DNA of 39,023 nucleotides. Origin: an uncultured Bacteroidaceae bacterium. GTDB taxonomy: Bacteria; Bacteroidota; Bacteroidia; Bacteroidales; Bacteroidaceae. The notes beneath the pieces were generated by a model. It saw nothing but the letters and a program-made list of their open reading frames with translations. It was not told where the DNA came from and did not search any database. Shown one piece after another: positions 23,476 through 31,896 of the stretch. How positions within the stretch are numbered: position 1 is the stretch's first letter; each line of letters starts with the position of its first letter. The stretch spans positions 1 to 39,023 of the forward strand of contig CAKQYA010000023.1 of NCBI GenBank assembly GCA_934293005.1. Direction: 5' to 3'. Made by a program: the position numbers and the translations under genes.

Positions 23476-24735
23476 ATGAGAGTACTTATCATCAATACAT
23501 CAGAAAGGATAGGCGGAGCGGCCATTGCTGCAACCCGTCTTATGAAGGCATTGAAGAAAAAAGGAGTCAAGGCCAGGATGCTTGTGCGCGACAAGCAGAC
23601 AGACCACTTGACAGTGGTGACGGCTGGCTCATGCTGGAAGCATTCGCTTCATTTCGTATGGGAACGCCTGTGCATATTTATAGCTAACGGCTTCTGTTTG
23701 AAAAAACTTTTTCTTGTAGACATAGCTAATGCTGGCACAGATGTGACGTCTTGCCCCGATTTCAAGCGTGCTGATGTGATACATCTGCATTGGGTCAACC
23801 AAGGTTTTCTTTCGATGGATGACATTGGCAAAATACTCCATTCAGGCAAGCCTGTGGTGATAACCATGCATGACCAATGGTATTTTACAGGTGTGTGCCA
23901 TTATTCTAATGAGTGCTGCAAGTATCAGAGCCAATGCCAACGGTGTCCACAGCTTCGTGCTGGATTGCTGGGCGACTATGCACGTCGTCTTTTCAATAAG
24001 AAAAAACTAATGTATGAGAATGCTCCTGTCACCTTTGTGGGATGCAGCCGCTGGATGGCCAATTTGGCAAAGACTTCTGTGCTTACCCGCGGTCATAAGG
24101 TGGTCAATGTGCCCAATGCAATCGACTCCACCATTTTCATGCCTATGGACAAAACTGAGGCACGTGAACAGTTTGGCCTGCCGTGCGACAAACGCCTCCT
24201 GCTGTTTGGCTGCCAACGCATCACAGATGAGCGCAAAGGTTTCCAATACATGGCAGATGCTCTGTCCATCATCAAGAAAAAAGGCGAGGCTGGCAATATT
24301 GTGCTGGTGGTTGTAGGGGGCAAGGCCGACACGGTGGCAGGTCTCGTGCCTGTGGACACTATACCTGTCAGTTATGTGAGCGATCCCCGCAAGTTGGTGC
24401 AACTGTATAATGCCGTGGATGTTTATGTCACTCCATCTCTGCAAGACAACTTGCCCAACACTATTATGGAAGCGTTGGCATGCGGCACGCCGTGCGTGGG
24501 CTTTGATGTGGGCGGCATACCAGAGATGATAGACCATAAGCGCAACGGATACGTGGCAAGATACAAGGATGCTGCCGATTTTGCCGATGGCATATTGTGG
24601 ACACTGGATAATGACGCAGAAGGCATGCTTGGCAAGGATGCTCGTGAGAAGGTGCTGCGTGAATATAGTGAAGATGCTGTAGCTGATAAATATATACAAC
24701 TGTATGAGAATAAGTATAGTCACGGTGACATATAA
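23476..24735 (+). CDS. GT4 family glycosyltransferase
   Basis: The 419-aa GT-B enzyme shows an N-terminal domain beginning MRVLIINTSERIGGAAIAATRL, with the loop typical of WcaC-like transferases, HLHWVNQGFLSMDDI, then a Cys-rich stretch CHYSNECCKYQSQCQRCPQL that resembles a metal-binding or disulfide insert seen in this subfamily. The C-terminal donor domain has FGCQRITDERKGFQYM, TPSLQDNLPNTIMEALACGTPCVGFDVGGIPEMI, with the retaining-enzyme E-x7-E region. It acts at the cytoplasmic face in building a surface polysaccharide or LPS. Donor and acceptor are unknown. The start is at the strand-opening ATG because the upstream ATG overlaps the promoter. It overlaps the following GT2 gene by 32 bp. 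Confidence 0.88.
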   Translation: MRVLIINTSERIGGAAIAATRLMKALKKKGVKARMLVRDKQTDHLTVVTAGSCWKHSLHFVWERLCIFIANGFCLKKLFLVDIANAGTDVTSCPDFKRADVIHLHWVNQGFLSMDDIGKILHSGKPVVITMHDQWYFTGVCHYSNECCKYQSQCQRCPQLRAGLLGDYARRLFNKKKLMYENAPVTFVGCSRWMANLAKTSVLTRGHKVVNVPNAIDSTIFMPMDKTEAREQFGLPCDKRLLLFGCQRITDERKGFQYMADALSIIKKKGEAGNIVLVVVGGKADTVAGLVPVDTIPVSYVSDPRKLVQLYNAVDVYVTPSLQDNLPNTIMEALACGTPCVGFDVGGIPEMIDHKRNGYVARYKDAADFADGILWTLDNDAEGMLGKDAREKVLREYSEDAVADKYIQLYENKYSHGDI

Positions 24736-25465
24736 TGCAGGGGCGCACATAGAGCGCACCATAGCGAGTGTGGAAGCCCAGACCTATGCCGACGTGGAGC
24801 ATCTCATTGTAGATGGCGGTTCCAAGGACAACACGGTGGATGTGGCACGCAGTCATGGCTATTTGCCTGTAGGTGAGAATGTGGGCGGTGGAAAACTATA
24901 CTTGAGTGAGCGCGACAATGGGCTTTATGATGCCATGAACAAAGGCTTGGCATTGACCACAGGGCAATATGTGTGTTTCCTCAACGCAGGCGACACGCTC
25001 CATGATGCAAGCACGCTGCAGCGCATAGCTATGGCTTCAGAAGGAGGCAAAGCTGGCGTGGTGTATGGCGATACGGACATTGTGGATGAGCAAGGCCATT
25101 TCTTGCGCCATCGCCGCTTGACGCCGCCATCATCGCTGACATGGCACTCATTCTTGTGGGGCATGTTAGTGTGTCATCAGGCTTTTTATGTAAACAGGCG
25201 CATAGCGCAGACGTATGATTTGTCATACCGTTTCTCTGCTGATTTCGACTGGTGCATACGCTGCATGAAAGAATGTGAAAAACTTGGCATGGTCAACATG
25301 TATGTGCGCCAGCCTGTGGCCGATTATCTCAGCGAAGGAATGACCACCGCCAATCACAAAGCCTCTTTGCATGAGCGTTACGGCATCATGTGCAAGCATT
25401 ATGGCATGGTGCGCACGATGCTCGTTCACGCTTGGTTCGTGTTTAGATCGGTCTTGAAGAAGTGA
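24704..25465 (+). CDS. GT2 family glycosyltransferase
   Basis: The 253-aa GT-A enzyme starts directly with the nucleotide-sugar strand MRISIVTVTYNAGAHIERTI, followed by SVEAQTYADVEHLIVDGGSKDNTV, the SERDNGLYDAMNKGLALTTGQYVCFLNAGD segment with its metal-binding Asp, and SADFDWCIRC. This is the WcaA-like branch of GT2, used in exopolysaccharide and LPS synthesis. The ATG overlaps the GT4 gene by 32 bp in another frame, and no later start would keep the first strand, so the overlap is real and implies translational coupling. Specificity is unknown. Confidence 0.9.
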   Translation: MRISIVTVTYNAGAHIERTIASVEAQTYADVEHLIVDGGSKDNTVDVARSHGYLPVGENVGGGKLYLSERDNGLYDAMNKGLALTTGQYVCFLNAGDTLHDASTLQRIAMASEGGKAGVVYGDTDIVDEQGHFLRHRRLTPPSSLTWHSFLWGMLVCHQAFYVNRRIAQTYDLSYRFSADFDWCIRCMKECEKLGMVNMYVRQPVADYLSEGMTTANHKASLHERYGIMCKHYGMVRTMLVHAWFVFRSVLKK

Positions 25466-25575
25466 TGCCTATTGGCCATGAATAATGATAATGTCCTGTA
25501 GGCATCCAGGAAGTGCACCCTTATGAGATTCACGAAAGATCCAATGGGATAAAAGATATAAGAGAGCGACACACA

Positions 25576-25606
25576 TTGATATAATAACATATTTTGAATA
25601 CCTTTG
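25576..25606 (+). promoter_or_regulatory. Promoter of the restriction-modification operon
   Basis: TTG at 25576-25578 and TACCTTTG at 25599-25606 are spaced 20 nt. The leader of about 100 nt contains an 8-bp inverted repeat, ATAGGCTT (25615-25622) with AAGCCTAT (25666-25673). Confidence 0.55.
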
Positions 25607-25714
25607 GAGACTAAATAGGCTTATGTCTGGCTTATACCCCAAAAAGGATAGCTTGCCATAGTATCAAGCCTATGACATTTGTGGAATCGTATATAACAAC
25701 ATAATGTGAACAGC

Positions 25715-26824
25715 ATGGCAAAGAAAAACAAGCTAAAAGTACAGCTGATAGAGGGCGTTGACCCAGGTTTGTTCGGTCAAAAGTATTCAAGCCGAGATTA
25801 CAGATACGAGGAATCGTGGGGAAAGAACCAGTTCAACAGTTCCTTCCCAGCCTCCCTTGTGGCTTACATGAGCAACAAAGGGCTGAGTCCCGTATTCATC
25901 TGCACCAACCGCAAGAACGAGATTATTCACAAGCCCATCACTGCCACAGCACTACTGGGCATCGACCCCTTGAGCGAGGATGCCTACTATGACTACGAGG
26001 CAGGGTATTACCCTTATGAACAGTATTACACGGCGAGCAAGAAAGAGAAGATAGACCTCGTGATGATCAACCGCTCCAACTCCACCCCTCTTTGCGGTCT
26101 CGAAGTCAAGTTGACCACCCTACCCGACAACACGACAAAGGATTTGACCGACTCTGAGTATGGCAGTGAGATTGTAGTTCGTTCGCCTACAATTTTGTTT
26201 GTTGCATGCAGTATTTGCGCTTGCTACGACACCCCGAGGGGAAAGATGAACCTACACGACATACTGAACACCATTGGTGAGGAAATCAGGAATTGGGGAG
26301 AGATCAGGCAAGTGGCTCCACATTTCGAAGCAATCAAGCAAGCCATACTCAATGTCTCCAGCGACCTAACAGGCAAGCAAGTGCCACTCATCATGCAACC
26401 AATTTGGAAGACCGACCGCAAACTCACCGACTTGGACGAGCACTGTCTTGATGTCTTCGTATGGTCCAATTTGTCAGTCATCCAGATGGCGTTAAGAGAG
26501 GCATCTTCCGAAGATGACATTTCGAGAAACCAGCGAACCATCATCTGGCTTTATAAGATGCTATGGGACTTCACGCAGTTCGGCAAGTTCAATTATACAG
26601 CTATCGTGAACAGCCTCTCCTACAAGTACAAAACAGACAAGGCCTTCGCCATAAGCGGCAAGTTGACCAATCCATTTCTTAAGTCGGCAGAGCTAGAGTC
26701 ACCAAGAATAAGCAAGTATGAAATCAAGAACATCATACTGGGCGATGGCCAGAAACTACTTCGCCCAGAGAGAAGATTCGATGCATACCTTGTTAGTCAT
26801 CCTGAATTATTTGAAAAAGAATAA
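25715..26824 (+). CDS. Type II restriction endonuclease, HindVP-like
   Basis: The 369-aa protein matches what I recall of the HindVP/HgiDI endonuclease family (recognition GRCGYC, in the reference enzymes). A PD-(D/E)xK nuclease core is visible: KIDLVMINR gives the Asp, about 16 residues before GLEVKL with Glu and Lys (Asp114, Glu130, Lys132 from this start), followed by TTLPDNTTKDL. The methyltransferase gene begins 16 bp downstream, as expected for a restriction-modification pair. The frame can start at a GTG at 25706, but the ATG three codons later is preferred. No controller (C) protein or very-short-patch repair gene is seen. Family assignment is fairly firm; recognition specificity is inferred. 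Confidence 0.82.
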   Translation: MAKKNKLKVQLIEGVDPGLFGQKYSSRDYRYEESWGKNQFNSSFPASLVAYMSNKGLSPVFICTNRKNEIIHKPITATALLGIDPLSEDAYYDYEAGYYPYEQYYTASKKEKIDLVMINRSNSTPLCGLEVKLTTLPDNTTKDLTDSEYGSEIVVRSPTILFVACSICACYDTPRGKMNLHDILNTIGEEIRNWGEIRQVAPHFEAIKQAILNVSSDLTGKQVPLIMQPIWKTDRKLTDLDEHCLDVFVWSNLSVIQMALREASSEDDISRNQRTIIWLYKMLWDFTQFGKFNYTAIVNSLSYKYKTDKAFAISGKLTNPFLKSAELESPRISKYEIKNIILGDGQKLLRPERRFDAYLVSHPELFEKE

Positions 26825-26840
26825 GAAGAATCATTATTAG

Positions 26841-27824
26841 ATGAAAGTAGTAGATTTATTTTGTGGCTGCGGCGGACTAAGCCTAGGATTCGAGAAGGCC
26901 GGCATGGACGTGGTGGCTGGTTTCGACAACTGGGCTTCCGCTTTGGAAGTATATAGAAGCAACTTCACTCACCCTGCCTTCAGAGCCGACCTGGCAAACG
27001 TAGAAGAGTCTGTGGGGAAAATTCGCCAGTTTGAACCAGATATGATTATAGGTGGACCTCCGTGCCAGGACTTCTCTTCTGCGGGAAAGCGCAACGAGGA
27101 CAATGGACGAGGGGACCTAACCGTATGCTACTCACGCATAATCTCCGAGATAAAGCCTCGATGGTTTGTAATGGAGAACGTGGAGCGCATTCTCAAGACC
27201 CAAAAACTCCAGAATGCGCTAGCTGTGTTTAGAGCAGCGGGGTACGGACTCACCTATACCGTTCTCAATGCAGCCTTGTGCGGAGTGCCCCAGAAACGCA
27301 AACGTTTTGTCATGATAGGTAAGTTGGGAGAACAAGACGATTTCATCAAGGCTACCCTCCTGTCCAACCTCTCCGACCATGAGATGACGGTGGCAGAGTA
27401 TTTCGGCGACAAGCTCGACATCAAGTATTATTATCGCCATCCACGCAGCTATGCACGACGTGGTATCTTCAGCACTGCAGAGCCCAGCGCCACCATCCGT
27501 GGGGTGAACCGCCCTATGCCGCAAGGTTATCAGCTCCACCCTGGCGACCCGGTGGACTCTTTGGAGGGGATTCGCCCTCTTACCTCGCGCGAAAGAAGCA
27601 TGATACAAACCTTTCCAGATGATTTCGATTTCAAGGGAACGAAGACGAACGTGGAACAGATGATAGGCAATGCCGTGCCAGTCAACCTAGGTTATTACGT
27701 GGCCGATGCCATTCTGAGATATTCGGGCGAAGAACGCATCGCAAGAAAACACGTCAAGCCCAAAATCAACAAGCAACTCAGTTTCCTTGATTTGCATCCC
27801 CTAACTTCCGAAAGTAGAACTTAA
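26841..27824 (+). CDS. DNA (cytosine-5-)-methyltransferase
   Basis: The 327-aa C5-cytosine methylase protects host DNA from the upstream nuclease. Conserved motifs appear in order: I VDLFCGCGGLSLGF (3-16), IV GGPPCQDFSSAGKR with catalytic Cys75, VI MENVERI, VIII PQKRKRFVMIG, a short target-recognition region, IX TIRGVNRPMP, and X EQMIGNAVPVNLG. The target-recognition region is compact, in keeping with a single-specificity type II enzyme. The ATG opens directly on motif I. It is encoded 16 bp after the nuclease and only 20 bp before the SulP gene. Confidence 0.95.
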   Translation: MKVVDLFCGCGGLSLGFEKAGMDVVAGFDNWASALEVYRSNFTHPAFRADLANVEESVGKIRQFEPDMIIGGPPCQDFSSAGKRNEDNGRGDLTVCYSRIISEIKPRWFVMENVERILKTQKLQNALAVFRAAGYGLTYTVLNAALCGVPQKRKRFVMIGKLGEQDDFIKATLLSNLSDHEMTVAEYFGDKLDIKYYYRHPRSYARRGIFSTAEPSATIRGVNRPMPQGYQLHPGDPVDSLEGIRPLTSRERSMIQTFPDDFDFKGTKTNVEQMIGNAVPVNLGYYVADAILRYSGEERIARKHVKPKINKQLSFLDLHPLTSESRT

Positions 27825-27844
27825 GTAAAAGTTTAGTTTTTAAA

Positions 27845-29524
27845 ATGAAGATACTTCATCTTTCCAAGCCGGAGCTTTTCTCCACGCTCCGCAATTACAA
27901 CAAACAGAAGTTTATGGCCGACCTCATGGCTGGTATTATTGTTGGCATCGTGGCTTTGCCGCTTGCCATAGCCTTCGGCATAGCTTCGGGAGTCTCTCCG
28001 GAGAAAGGCATACTTACAGCCATAATCGCAGGCTTTGCCATCAGCGCTTTTGGAGGCAGCCGTGTGCAGATAGGCGGGCCTACAGGTGCTTTCATCGTCA
28101 TCATCTATGGCATCATACAGCAATATGGGCTTACAGGACTTGCCATTGCCACTGTGCTCGCCGGCCTATTCCTCATCTTGCTCGGAGTGCTTAAGTTGGG
28201 AACAATCATACGTTACATACCATACCCCATCATTGTGGGCTTCACCAGCGGTATCGCCGTGACCATTTTTTCCACACAGGTGAAAGATCTTCTCGGATTG
28301 CATATCGATGGCAGCGTGCCTGCCGATTTTGTTGAGAAATGGATATGCTATGCCAACAACTTCGGCACAATAGACCTTGCCACGGCCATAGTGGGTCTTC
28401 TCTCCGTCATCATCATAGCTCTCACTCCATTTGTGAGCAAAAAGGTGCCAGGCTCTCTTGTGGCTATCATCGTCATGACGGTGGCAGGCGTCATCATGAC
28501 CAATTATTTTGGCATTCATGTCGACACCATAGGCGACCGTTTTGAAATCAATCCATCTGTGCCTGAGGCGGCCATCCCGTCGCTCAACTGGGACACAGTA
28601 AAAGGCCTTCTCTCGCCAGCCATCACCATAGCTGTGCTTGGTGCCATAGAGAGCCTTCTCTCTGCTACGGTGGCCGACGGTATAATTGGTCATAAGCACG
28701 ACTCTAACCAAGAGCTGATAGGCCAGGGCGTGGCCAACGTGCTCTGCCCAATCTTTGGCGGCATACCTGCTACAGGAGCTATTGCGCGCACAATGACAAA
28801 CATCAACAATGGAGGCAAGACGCCTGTGGCAGGCATCATCCATGCCGTTGTTCTTTTGCTCATATATTTCTTCCTCATGCCATACGCCAAGTATATTCCT
28901 ATGGCTTGTCTGGCAGGTGTGCTTGTGGTGGTGAGTTACAATATGAGCGGCTGGCGCACTATACGCGAGATGCTGCACAATCCGAAGAGCGACACATTTG
29001 TGCTTTGGCTCACATTCATACTCACAGTAATTTTCGACCTCACTATAGCTATCGAGGTCGGACTCATGATAGCTTGTCTCCTCTGCATGCGCCGTATGGC
29101 TGAGACCACACAGGTGAGCGTGCTTACAGATGATGACAAGATTGAGCCAACTGCAGAGACTGATCTTGCTGCCAATCCAAACATTGAGAGTCTCACTATA
29201 CCTGAAAACGTGGAGGTGTATGAGATAAATGGCCCGTATTTCTTTGGTATAGCCAATAAGTTTGAGGATGTCATGGGACAGATGCATGACCGTCCGAAGG
29301 TGCGCATCATACGCATGCGCAGGGTGCCGTTCATCGACTCTACTGGCATGCACAACCTGACCAATCTCATAGCCATGTCGAAGAAAGAGAATATCAAGAT
29401 TATTCTTTCAGGCGTCAATGACTATGTGCATGGAGTGCTGGTTAAGAACGGATTTGAAGAACTGGTGGGTAAGGAAAATATCTGCCCTAACATAAACGCA
29501 GCACTTGAACAAGCTAAAAAATAA
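27845..29524 (+). CDS. SulP-family inorganic anion transporter with STAS domain
   Basis: The 559-aa membrane protein has the SLC26/SulP signature GIVALPLAIAFGIASGVSPE and the TM3 motif RVQIGGPTGAFIVII, about 12-14 helices, and a C-terminal cytoplasmic STAS domain (from about 455) with the DSTGMHNL motif. Such proteins carry sulfate, bicarbonate or dicarboxylates; the substrate cannot be read here. The ATG is only 20 bp after the methylase stop with no visible promoter between, so it may be co-transcribed with the restriction-modification genes. It overlaps or abuts the next gene, depending on the start chosen there. Confidence 0.92.
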   Translation: MKILHLSKPELFSTLRNYNKQKFMADLMAGIIVGIVALPLAIAFGIASGVSPEKGILTAIIAGFAISAFGGSRVQIGGPTGAFIVIIYGIIQQYGLTGLAIATVLAGLFLILLGVLKLGTIIRYIPYPIIVGFTSGIAVTIFSTQVKDLLGLHIDGSVPADFVEKWICYANNFGTIDLATAIVGLLSVIIIALTPFVSKKVPGSLVAIIVMTVAGVIMTNYFGIHVDTIGDRFEINPSVPEAAIPSLNWDTVKGLLSPAITIAVLGAIESLLSATVADGIIGHKHDSNQELIGQGVANVLCPIFGGIPATGAIARTMTNINNGGKTPVAGIIHAVVLLLIYFFLMPYAKYIPMACLAGVLVVVSYNMSGWRTIREMLHNPKSDTFVLWLTFILTVIFDLTIAIEVGLMIACLLCMRRMAETTQVSVLTDDDKIEPTAETDLAANPNIESLTIPENVEVYEINGPYFFGIANKFEDVMGQMHDRPKVRIIRMRRVPFIDSTGMHNLTNLIAMSKKENIKIILSGVNDYVHGVLVKNGFEELVGKENICPNINAALEQAKK

Positions 29525-29576
29525 TGCGTGCAACACGCTGCCCTCAGCGGCATTGGCGCCGCAAGAGGATGAAGAA

Positions 29577-30830
29577 ATGATGAAAGCGCCTTCCTCGCCG
29601 ACAACAGCGTCGGCGGGCAGGGCGCTTTCGCTTGCCATAATAGGTGGAGGAGCTGCCGGATTCTTCCTTGCTATCAACGCCAAGGAGATGATGCCTGAGC
29701 TTGACGTGACTATATATGAGCAGCAATCGCGTCCATTGAAGAAGGTGGAGATATCAGGAGGAGGACGGTGCAACTGCACCAACAGTTTTGCTGAAGTGTC
29801 TGATTTGAAACAGGTGTATCCTCGCGGCGCATCCTTGCTCAAACGCCTCTTCAAGGTGTTTGGTCCCAAAGATGCATGCCGCTGGTTTGAGGTTCATGGC
29901 GTGCAGCTCGTCGTGCAGGATGACCAATGCGTGTTTCCGAAAGCGCAAGACAGCCATGCCATTATTGATTGCTTCATGAATGAAGCCCGAAAGCATGGCG
30001 TCAAACTTGTCACTGGCACAAAAGTCGATGGCATAGAGCCGTTATTTCAATCGCACGATTATGTGGCTGTGACCACAGGGGGAATCAGCAGTTCGTTCGC
30101 CCATTCGGGCTTCTTTATGCCAGCTGATGACATCACACCGCTATCTCCAAGTCTTTTCACGTTCACCATTCATGATGAGGCGCTTACCAACATGATGGGT
30201 GTCGTGGTAGAGAATGCCATCACATCCATTCCTGGCACCAAGCATCATTCCCAAGGTCCGCTCCTCATCACTCATTGGGGATTGAGCGGCCCTGCTGTAC
30301 TTAAACTCTCAAGCCATGCAGCCATCCATCTGGCCGAGGCTGATTATGAGTCGCCTCTCCTTGTCAATTGGGTGGGAGAGGCCAACGCAGAGCACGTGCG
30401 TAAGAAAGTGGAGGCCATGCTGTTAGCTAATGGAGCCAAACTTGTTGACAACATCCGCATGTTCAATCTCCAGTCACGCCTGTGGCATTACCTTTTGGAC
30501 AAGGCTAAGCTGCAAAACAAACGTTGTTCAGAATTGGGAAAAAAAGGAGTCAACCGCCTGGTCAACGTGCTCACCAATGATGCTTATGCCATTGCTGGAC
30601 GCAGTCATTACAAGGATGAGTTTGTGACATGCGGCGGCATCTCTCTCGACAGCATAGACAAACGCACTCTTGAGTCAAAATCCCGTCCTGGGCTCTTTTA
30701 TGCGGGCGAAGTGCTCGATATTGATGGTGTCACAGGTGGATTCAACTTTCAGGCTGCATGGACCACCGCTTATGTGGTGGCGCAAGCTATCAAGGATAAA
30801 GGAGGTTGTGCAGACATGCCAGAACTGTGA
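29577..30830 (+). CDS. HI0933/BaiN-like FAD-dependent oxidoreductase
   Basis: The 417-aa flavoprotein has an N-terminal FAD-binding Rossmann motif SLAIIGGGAAGFFLAI, the family-defining VEISGGGRCNCTNS, and the C-terminal FAD loop GLFYAGEVLDIDGVTGGFNFQAAWTTAYVVA. It belongs to the HI0933/YhiN group (also named BaiN-like). The reaction of most members is unproven, although BaiN-related proteins have been linked to bile-acid reduction. The frame can be extended to a TTG at 29505 overlapping SulP by 20 bp, but the ATG pair at 29577/29580 is more plausible. The first codons after it fold into a strong GC-rich hairpin. It converges with the glycosyltransferase gene at 30952. Confidence 0.9.
   Translation: MMKAPSSPTTASAGRALSLAIIGGGAAGFFLAINAKEMMPELDVTIYEQQSRPLKKVEISGGGRCNCTNSFAEVSDLKQVYPRGASLLKRLFKVFGPKDACRWFEVHGVQLVVQDDQCVFPKAQDSHAIIDCFMNEARKHGVKLVTGTKVDGIEPLFQSHDYVAVTTGGISSSFAHSGFFMPADDITPLSPSLFTFTIHDEALTNMMGVVVENAITSIPGTKHHSQGPLLITHWGLSGPAVLKLSSHAAIHLAEADYESPLLVNWVGEANAEHVRKKVEAMLLANGAKLVDNIRMFNLQSRLWHYLLDKAKLQNKRCSELGKKGVNRLVNVLTNDAYAIAGRSHYKDEFVTCGGISLDSIDKRTLESKSRPGLFYAGEVLDIDGVTGGFNFQAAWTTAYVVAQAIKDKGGCADMPEL
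29582..29629 (+). promoter_or_regulatory. GC-rich two-part hairpin just after the start codon
   Basis: GAAAGCGCC (29582-29590) pairs with GGCGCTTTC (29621-29629). Inside, after a symmetric 5-nt internal loop, CGCCGAC (29596-29602) pairs with GTCGGCG (29609-29615) over a 6-nt loop. It directly follows ATGATG and encodes a low-complexity Ser/Thr/Ala stretch. It could limit translation of the flavoprotein. Confidence 0.6.
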
Positions 30831-30951
30831 CAAGCATGGATGCAAGAGCATGCAACGACAGTATGTGCCACATCTGCGCTCTGTGTGAAACGGCATTGCA
30901 TTAAGCCTCAAGAAAACATGGTTATGTGCAATGCGCTAAGCATTCAAACAT

Positions 30952-31884
30952 CTAATTTCTCAATAGGAGCTTGTACACGTATCTCACGCATTTGCCCAAT
31001 AGAGTGTAGCGTATGCCCCAGTCGGTTATGGCCTGTGCAAACATGGCTTCAATGTGCGGATCCTTCTGTGGGTTGTCCACATATGGAACATGCAGCCTGT
31101 GGTCCAGAGGCATGCGGTCAAACTCAAATCGTTGCAGGATGGAAAAAGCACGGAAATGCGTGCCGTTGTGCAGCCCTATGTTGCGCACCATGGTACGGGA
31201 AGGCGTGAGGCACAGTCCGCCTGCTTTGTATATGGCAATTTCCCAGCATATGTCCCATGGTATGGGACGCTTGTCGAGACTCTTCAGGCATGGAAAAGCC
31301 CCACCGTACTCTATGGCCGATATGTCTTCGCAGCTCATGTGCTCGAGAGCCTCCTTGCGGGTAGAGTAGTGGATGAAATGCTCTTGCCAGCGGTCGCGCC
31401 AAGTGCCCCATCCCCATCCCGACATGTGTGGGGTGAAGTAGATGCTCTCATAAGGAAGTGCAAGATTGGTGAAGCCTGCCACGTGCATCACTTTCTTCAC
31501 GTCTTCATACATGTCGAAAGCATCGTTCATGTAGCGCAGATACCATGGTGAGGTGCAGATGTCGTCTTCTAACACTATTATGCGGTCGTGCTTCTCAAAC
31601 ACTTCGGCGATTCCTTCGGTGATGTTGCGCTCGAGGTAGATGTTTTCCTTCCTCTCTATTATGGTCATGCTCTTCAGCGCGCCCGACTTGTCAACTGCAT
31701 CCTTTACTCCATGAAGGTATGCACGCACTTCATTCACGGCACTCCATGATTTGTTGTCCTTGCCTCCGTCGGAGAACACATACAGGTCAGTCTCCTTTGC
31801 CATGTCGTTGGCAAGGAGATGCTCTATGGTCTTTTTTGTGTTGTCTGCTCTGTTGTAGACAAACATTGCTACAGGTGCTTTCAT
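30952..31884 (-). CDS. GT-A fold glycosyltransferase (GNT-I-like)
   Basis: The 310-aa protein opens KAPVAMFVYNRADNTKKTIEHL, then DLYVFSDGGKD, and has the nucleotide-sugar/metal site RIIVLEDDICTSPWYLRYMNDAFDMY and the later HMSGWGWGTWRDRW. This pattern belongs to a Bacteroidetes/Proteobacteria family of GT-A transferases related to GlcNAc-transferase I, often found with LPS or capsule genes. There is no signal peptide. The start is fixed by the first strand. A -7 element lies 5 nt upstream, so the mRNA may be nearly leaderless. It converges with the flavoprotein gene, 121 bp away, with only a weak GCATTGCA/TGCAATGC hairpin between. Donor and acceptor are unknown. Confidence 0.83.
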   Translation of the reverse strand: MKAPVAMFVYNRADNTKKTIEHLLANDMAKETDLYVFSDGGKDNKSWSAVNEVRAYLHGVKDAVDKSGALKSMTIIERKENIYLERNITEGIAEVFEKHDRIIVLEDDICTSPWYLRYMNDAFDMYEDVKKVMHVAGFTNLALPYESIYFTPHMSGWGWGTWRDRWQEHFIHYSTRKEALEHMSCEDISAIEYGGAFPCLKSLDKRPIPWDICWEIAIYKAGGLCLTPSRTMVRNIGLHNGTHFRAFSILQRFEFDRMPLDHRLHVPYVDNPQKDPHIEAMFAQAITDWGIRYTLLGKCVRYVYKLLLRN

Positions 31885-31888
31885 GTCG

Positions 31889-31896
31889 CAAATTTA
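31889..31896 (-). promoter_or_regulatory. -7 element abutting the GT start codon
   Basis: The minus strand reads TAAATTTG followed by CGAC and the ATG at 31884. This is a full consensus match, implying a start site at or next to the A of ATG. Confidence 0.5.

Noticed and set aside
28166..29353. 395-codon minus-strand open frame opposite the SulP gene
   Set aside because: It is a His/Tyr-rich antisense shadow of a well-conserved transporter with no recognisable domain.
30893..30934. Terminator between the converging flavoprotein and glycosyltransferase genes
   Set aside because: The stem is only 8 bp with a 26-nt loop and no T-run, too weak to annotate as a terminator.
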